From Paenibacillus ihbetae (lineage in GTDB: Bacteria > Bacillota > Bacilli > Paenibacillales > Paenibacillaceae): 64,000 nucleotides of DNA. Where the stretch lies: the NCBI RefSeq assembly GCF_002741055.1, contig NZ_CP016809.1, positions 1,758,501 through 1,822,500 on the forward strand, read 5' to 3'. Positions 60,995 to 64,000 of the stretch are shown here, in pieces. Made by a program: the position numbers and the translations under genes. Position 1 is the stretch's first letter. Every line of letters starts with the position of its first letter. The notes under the pieces are model-generated. The model was given only the letters and a program-made list of their open reading frames with translations. It had not been told where the DNA came from and searched no databases.

Positions 60995-62191
60995 TTACGG
61001 CTTAACCGGAATGGTCATCTCCAGATCCGTCAGATATGTTTTATCCCCGTGGCTGTTCTTTCCATGACCGACAACGCTCCAATCCTTGTTGTTTACGGTC
61101 AGGGTAAACGGCTTAATCGTTATGGATTTCGGCGTTCCGTTTACAGGGCTGAACAGTTGATCGATATGATATTCGGTCTTGGGCTTGCTGTGAAAGTAAT
61201 CAAACTTCTGCGGAGTCAGCACATTTCCTTGATCATCCACCAGCTCGTAATATACCATACTAGCGCTGTAATTGCCTGTTTGCTCTGCTGAAGCCGGCAC
61301 CTCGCCTTCACTGTCCAGTACTAGACGGGTCGATACCGGTGAAATATAGAGCTGCTTGACGGTATAACTGAATTGTCCATCCGATTTCGTAGCCTGGTCC
61401 AGCTTCACGACAATCGATTTATTTGCGATATTTACAGGAATCTTGAATTCGAAGGTTTCATTCACTTGAGTTACGTTAGCCTGAATGGTCAGCTCGAATT
61501 GATCAGGCAATTTCAAGTCCTTAGTAAGCTCAACCATATAGGCGTTGTTCTGTGGAGGGTAATCTCCGAAGCCCCCTTCTCCAAACTCCACATCTCGTCC
61601 ATCTACCAGGATTCGCGGTCTTTCGATATATCCTTTCACCTGGTCTTCCTTGGCTACTTTCCTCGACTTGATATATTCGTTGTCGGGATTACCAACTATC
61701 GTCTCATCTTCGCCTATATACGGAGAAGCTGTACTCGGCAAATCCACTCCCTCGCGCTCCAGTATAAAGGACAGCCGGGTTCCATCATATAGAAGGTCAG
61801 CTACCTTTAAAGTCACGCCATCGTGAGTTACGCTCAAGTTAGGCTCGGATAGGATCCCTTGCTCTATAGCGGCTTTAACTGCATCTTCGCTGGTTCCTTC
61901 GAATAGTACGCCGAGCACTGGGATTTGCTTCAGGGTTGCTGCCATGACCGGCGATACAAATCCTGAACCGATTACGGTTCCTCCCAGCACAGCTGCTGCG
62001 GACGCAACAAGTATTGTTCTTTTTAAACCATTCGGTCTTTTGGATGATGTTCTTGTCATTGTCATTTCACGTTCTCCAATCCTGTGCATTATTTGATAGC
62101 TCAAACTATTTTTCGGTAAAGACGATTCTCGAATCATTTCTTCTAGTTCTTTCATTTCAGCGAAGTCCGTTTGTTTCGGCGATTGTCCCAC
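60995..62191 (-). CDS. DUF4179 anti-sigma factor
   Basis: 398 residues: a cytoplasmic N-terminus of about 55 residues able to bind sigma, one membrane helix (TILVASAAAVLGGTVIGSGFV), then the DUF4179 domain (PVMAATLKQIPVLGVLF onward) and a long extracytoplasmic part. This is the standard partner of an ECF sigma factor of the Bacillus/Paenibacillus type. GTG 62191 has AGGAGAGGTGG upstream, overlapping the sigma stop by 35 nt, so the two are translationally coupled. Confidence 0.88.
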   Translation of the reverse strand: MGQSPKQTDFAEMKELEEMIRESSLPKNSLSYQIMHRIGEREMTMTRTSSKRPNGLKRTILVASAAAVLGGTVIGSGFVSPVMAATLKQIPVLGVLFEGTSEDAVKAAIEQGILSEPNLSVTHDGVTLKVADLLYDGTRLSFILEREGVDLPSTASPYIGEDETIVGNPDNEYIKSRKVAKEDQVKGYIERPRILVDGRDVEFGEGGFGDYPPQNNAYMVELTKDLKLPDQFELTIQANVTQVNETFEFKIPVNIANKSIVVKLDQATKSDGQFSYTVKQLYISPVSTRLVLDSEGEVPASAEQTGNYSASMVYYELVDDQGNVLTPQKFDYFHSKPKTEYHIDQLFSPVNGTPKSITIKPFTLTVNNKDWSVVGHGKNSHGDKTYLTDLEMTIPVKP

Positions 62192-62750
62192 GTGCCACCT
62201 CTCCTTTTGTGCTTATTCGGTCCATCAGTTTACGTCGTAACCGTTCATACTTCTTTCGTATCGTTGCCGATTTGAGTCCCATAATGTCGCTGATTTCCTC
62301 AAAGGTATACTGTTCAACCGCCTTTAGCAGCAATATGTGTCGCTCTTCTGCTGTAAGGTATGTTAACAGCTCGTATACAACCGGCTCGTGCTGAGAAATT
62401 TGCATAACCGGCTGCTGTTCCTTGTAATGCTCGATCAGGTTAAGAAAACGACTCTGCTTTTTTTTGATATTGATCAAATGATGATAGGCCATTTTATACA
62501 ACCAGGCAGAGAAAGACACTTGTCTCTTGTACTGATGAATATGTTCATAGGCACGAATGAAAATTTCTTGTACCGCATCTTCGGTCTCCGCATGATTTTT
62601 CAGAATATAGTAGCAGTACGTGTACATCTGCCGCTCAAACTGGAGGATGATCGCTTGGTATGCGTGTTTATCTCCTGATTTAACTTGTTCTACAACCTCT
62701 TCAATGGCTTCTCTTCTTCCTTCCGCTTCCCCGGGGATGGTTGGCTGCAA
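62157..62750 (-). CDS. ECF RNA polymerase sigma factor
   Basis: 197 residues: sigma region 2 (YTYCYYILKNHAETEDAVQEIFIRAYEH, split in two helices) and region 4 (EERHILLLKAVEQYTFEEISDIMGLKSATIRKKYERLRRKL). It starts at a TTG (62750) nine bases after AAGGAGGTG. Followed by its anti-sigma. Probably autoregulated from the promoter just upstream, and the same promoter sequence occurs before the DUF4367-like gene. Confidence 0.93.
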   Translation of the reverse strand: MQPTIPGEAEGRREAIEEVVEQVKSGDKHAYQAIILQFERQMYTYCYYILKNHAETEDAVQEIFIRAYEHIHQYKRQVSFSAWLYKMAYHHLINIKKKQSRFLNLIEHYKEQQPVMQISQHEPVVYELLTYLTAEERHILLLKAVEQYTFEEISDIMGLKSATIRKKYERLRRKLMDRISTKGEVARGTIAETNGLR

Positions 62751-62775
62751 GCGAGCTCACCTCCTTCTCTGTTTA

Positions 62776-62808
62776 CCTATATAACAATCCCAACAAGCGA
62801 TTATGTGA
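62776..62808 (-). promoter_or_regulatory. Candidate ECF sigma promoter, copy 2
   Basis: Minus strand: TGTCACA (62802-62808), 16-bp gap, TTGTTATATA (62776-62785), about 25 bp upstream of the sigma start. Autoregulation is usual for ECF sigma genes. Same element as at 56623-56655. Confidence 0.7.
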
Positions 62809-62908
62809 CACGCATTATTTTATGTCGTGTAATATGATGAACGAGGCTCCTGCCTAGTAATCGTGTCAGGATGCCGGGTATGAGTCTCATCTACCGTCGC
62901 TATAGTAG

Positions 62909-63103
62909 CTACAACTTGGGGTAACTCTTAACATAATTCAAGAATCGCTTCGTAGCCGGAAATATCTCTCGCATGGAGTTTACGGCAATGCCGAGCGATC
63001 TGAAGCTCTTCTCCTTCGATTCGATCAACCATATATTCCGTTGCTGCCCTCGCAGCACAAGTTCAGGAAGAAGGCTGTACGAGAGTTCAGGGGGAAGGCT
63101 CAA
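62909..63103 (-). pseudogene. LysR-type regulator, C-terminal remnant
   Basis: Reading NIWLIESKEKSFRSLG and ATKRFLNYVKSY resembles the last 40-50 residues of LysR effector domains. The rest of the gene is absent. The flanking 62.81-62.91 kb has no feature. Confidence 0.4.
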
Positions 63104-63182
63104 AGCTTTATTTGCTAGGGGTGCATTCTGTGCGGACTAACGGAGCAAGAATCAAGAAGAACAACGCTGGGAAGGAAGGGAC

Positions 63183-63463
63183 TTGAAAGTTTCGCATGAA
63201 TTTAGCAAATTGGAAAGAGTACTTGAACAGCTTACGAGGAAATGGTCATGCAGCGACATTGATAAAGAGATGTTCAAAGCTTGTTCTGTAACGGTCAAGG
63301 ACGAACACAGGCATTAGAGGAACGAGCGGCAGGACTTCAAACCGAAATCAACTATGAACTGGATACGGAATCATCTTTATTAGCGTTCATGGCTGAGTTA
63401 ATGAAGTTAGCAGCGCTTGACGTTAGCAGTGGAAAGCCTGACGGACATGATTCCACAAAATGA
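63183..63463 (+). pseudogene. Possible frameshifted small gene
   Basis: A TTG at 63183 opens a frame (HEFSKLERVLEQLTRKWS) to about 63316; an adjacent frame continues with QALEERAAGLQTEINYE and ends at 63463. Both read like one helical protein split by a frameshift. No homologue recognised. No other gene is supported in 62.8-63.5 kb. Confidence 0.3.
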
Positions 63464-63546
63464 TTGACCGTGCGGACATTCACGAAGACAGTTCAATCGA
63501 AACTCAGGTATAACTTTCAAAACCCATTAAAACAAAGAGACGTAGC

Positions 63547-64000
63547 CTATTTAGGCTCGCCCCTCCATTTCATTAATATTACGCACTCCACATGACTCGT
63601 CTGCGGAAACATATCCACAGGCTGCACCCAATCGATCTCATAGCCTCCGTCCAGCAGCACCTTGCAATCCTTCGCCAACGTCGACGGATTGCAGGAGACG
63701 TACACGAACCGCTTCGGCTTGGTGCGGAGAATCGTCTCCAGAAAGCGCGGGTCCAGTCCGGTCCGCGGCGGATCCGCGATAATGACGTCGGGGCGCAATC
63801 CGTCCTTGACCCAGCGCGGCAACAGCTCCTCTGCCTGTCCGACATGGAAGCTCGCATTGGTGCGGCCGTTGCGCTGCGCATTGATACGTGCGTCTTCCAC
63901 CGCTTCGGGAATCGTCTCGATCCCGCGGATCTCCTTCGCATACGGAGCCAGCCACAGCCCAATCGTGCCTGTCCCGCAGTAGGCGTCAATGACCGTCTCT
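63547..64000 (-). CDS. 23S rRNA (uracil-C5)-methyltransferase, RlmD/RumA type (5' part outside window)
   Basis: The frame is open to the window edge. [15 protein letters not shown] is the SAM motif, [10 protein letters not shown] the substrate motif, and [11 protein letters not shown] carries the catalytic Cys; the end [16 protein letters not shown] is typical of TrmA/RumA enzymes, which methylate U1939/U747 of 23S rRNA (RlmCD in Bacillus). The TRAM and N-terminal parts lie beyond base 64000. An ATG at 63900 is internal. Confidence 0.93.
   Translation of the reverse strand, partial: ETVIDAYCGTGTIGLWLAPYAKEIRGIETIPEAVEDARINAQRNGRTNASFHVGQAEELLPRWVKDGLRPDVIIADPPRTGLDPRFLETILRTKPKRFVYVSCNPSTLAKDCKVLLDGGYEIDWVQPVDMFPQTSHVECVILMKWRGEPK

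Overview
The window looks like a chromosomal segment of a Paenibacillus-type Firmicute. Moderately high GC, strong AAGGAGG-type ribosome binding sites with many GTG/TTG starts, hairpin plus T-run terminators, a T-box leader, Lpl-type sugar ABC genes, a stalk-domain (copper amine oxidase N-terminal-like) surface protein, a DUF4179 anti-sigma factor and a sporulation-kinase-like fragment all fit. No rRNA, tRNA, CRISPR array or intact insertion sequence was seen.

Layout. 1-6 kb: end of a sensor kinase, a GH4 alpha-galactosidase (melA) divergent from an AraC regulator, peptidase T and a PhnP-like metallohydrolase. 6-14.6 kb: a carbohydrate locus on the minus strand, with a LacI-family regulator followed by an operon of Gfo/Idh oxidoreductase, two Lpl-type permeases, a lipoprotein binding protein and a secreted DUF4091/GH123-like glycosidase. 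Three copies of a TTTGG..CCAAA palindrome sit at the two promoters and look like the regulator's operators. 15-17.4 kb: methionine importer metNIQ. 17.5-25 kb: TPR protein, membrane proteins, an ABC-2 exporter, and a cupin with a long Pro/Tyr-rich tail. 25-31.5 kb: LysR/MFS divergent pair and a heterodimeric ABC exporter. 31.7-41 kb: a C45 acyltransferase-like enzyme, a PAF-acetylhydrolase-like membrane hydrolase, a two-component system and a 1,153-residue secreted protein with eight repeats. 41-48 kb: hybrid kinase, MerR/SDR and MerR/thioredoxin operons (each with the long-spacer dyad promoter typical of MerR control), a CPBP protease and an Erm-type rRNA methyltransferase behind a short leader ORF. 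48-54 kb: two phosphatase and two methyltransferase genes, one methyltransferase behind a T-box leader, and a serine hydrolase. 54-63.5 kb: a lower-GC accessory stretch with an HTH-methyltransferase fusion, several gene remnants, a second two-component system, and an ECF sigma/anti-sigma pair whose promoter sequence is repeated in front of a secreted DUF4367-like protein about 6 kb away. The window ends inside a 23S rRNA uracil methyltransferase gene.

Most interesting regulatory signals: the shared ECF promoter (56.6 and 62.8 kb), the erm leader (47.2 kb), the T-box ahead of a methyltransferase (52.1-52.4 kb), the paired LacI operators (14.5 kb) and two MerR dyads. Several genes need non-ATG starts that an automatic caller would probably misplace (LacI ATT, MetN CTG). 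All assignments come from reading the sequence and recalled family motifs; no database search was run.
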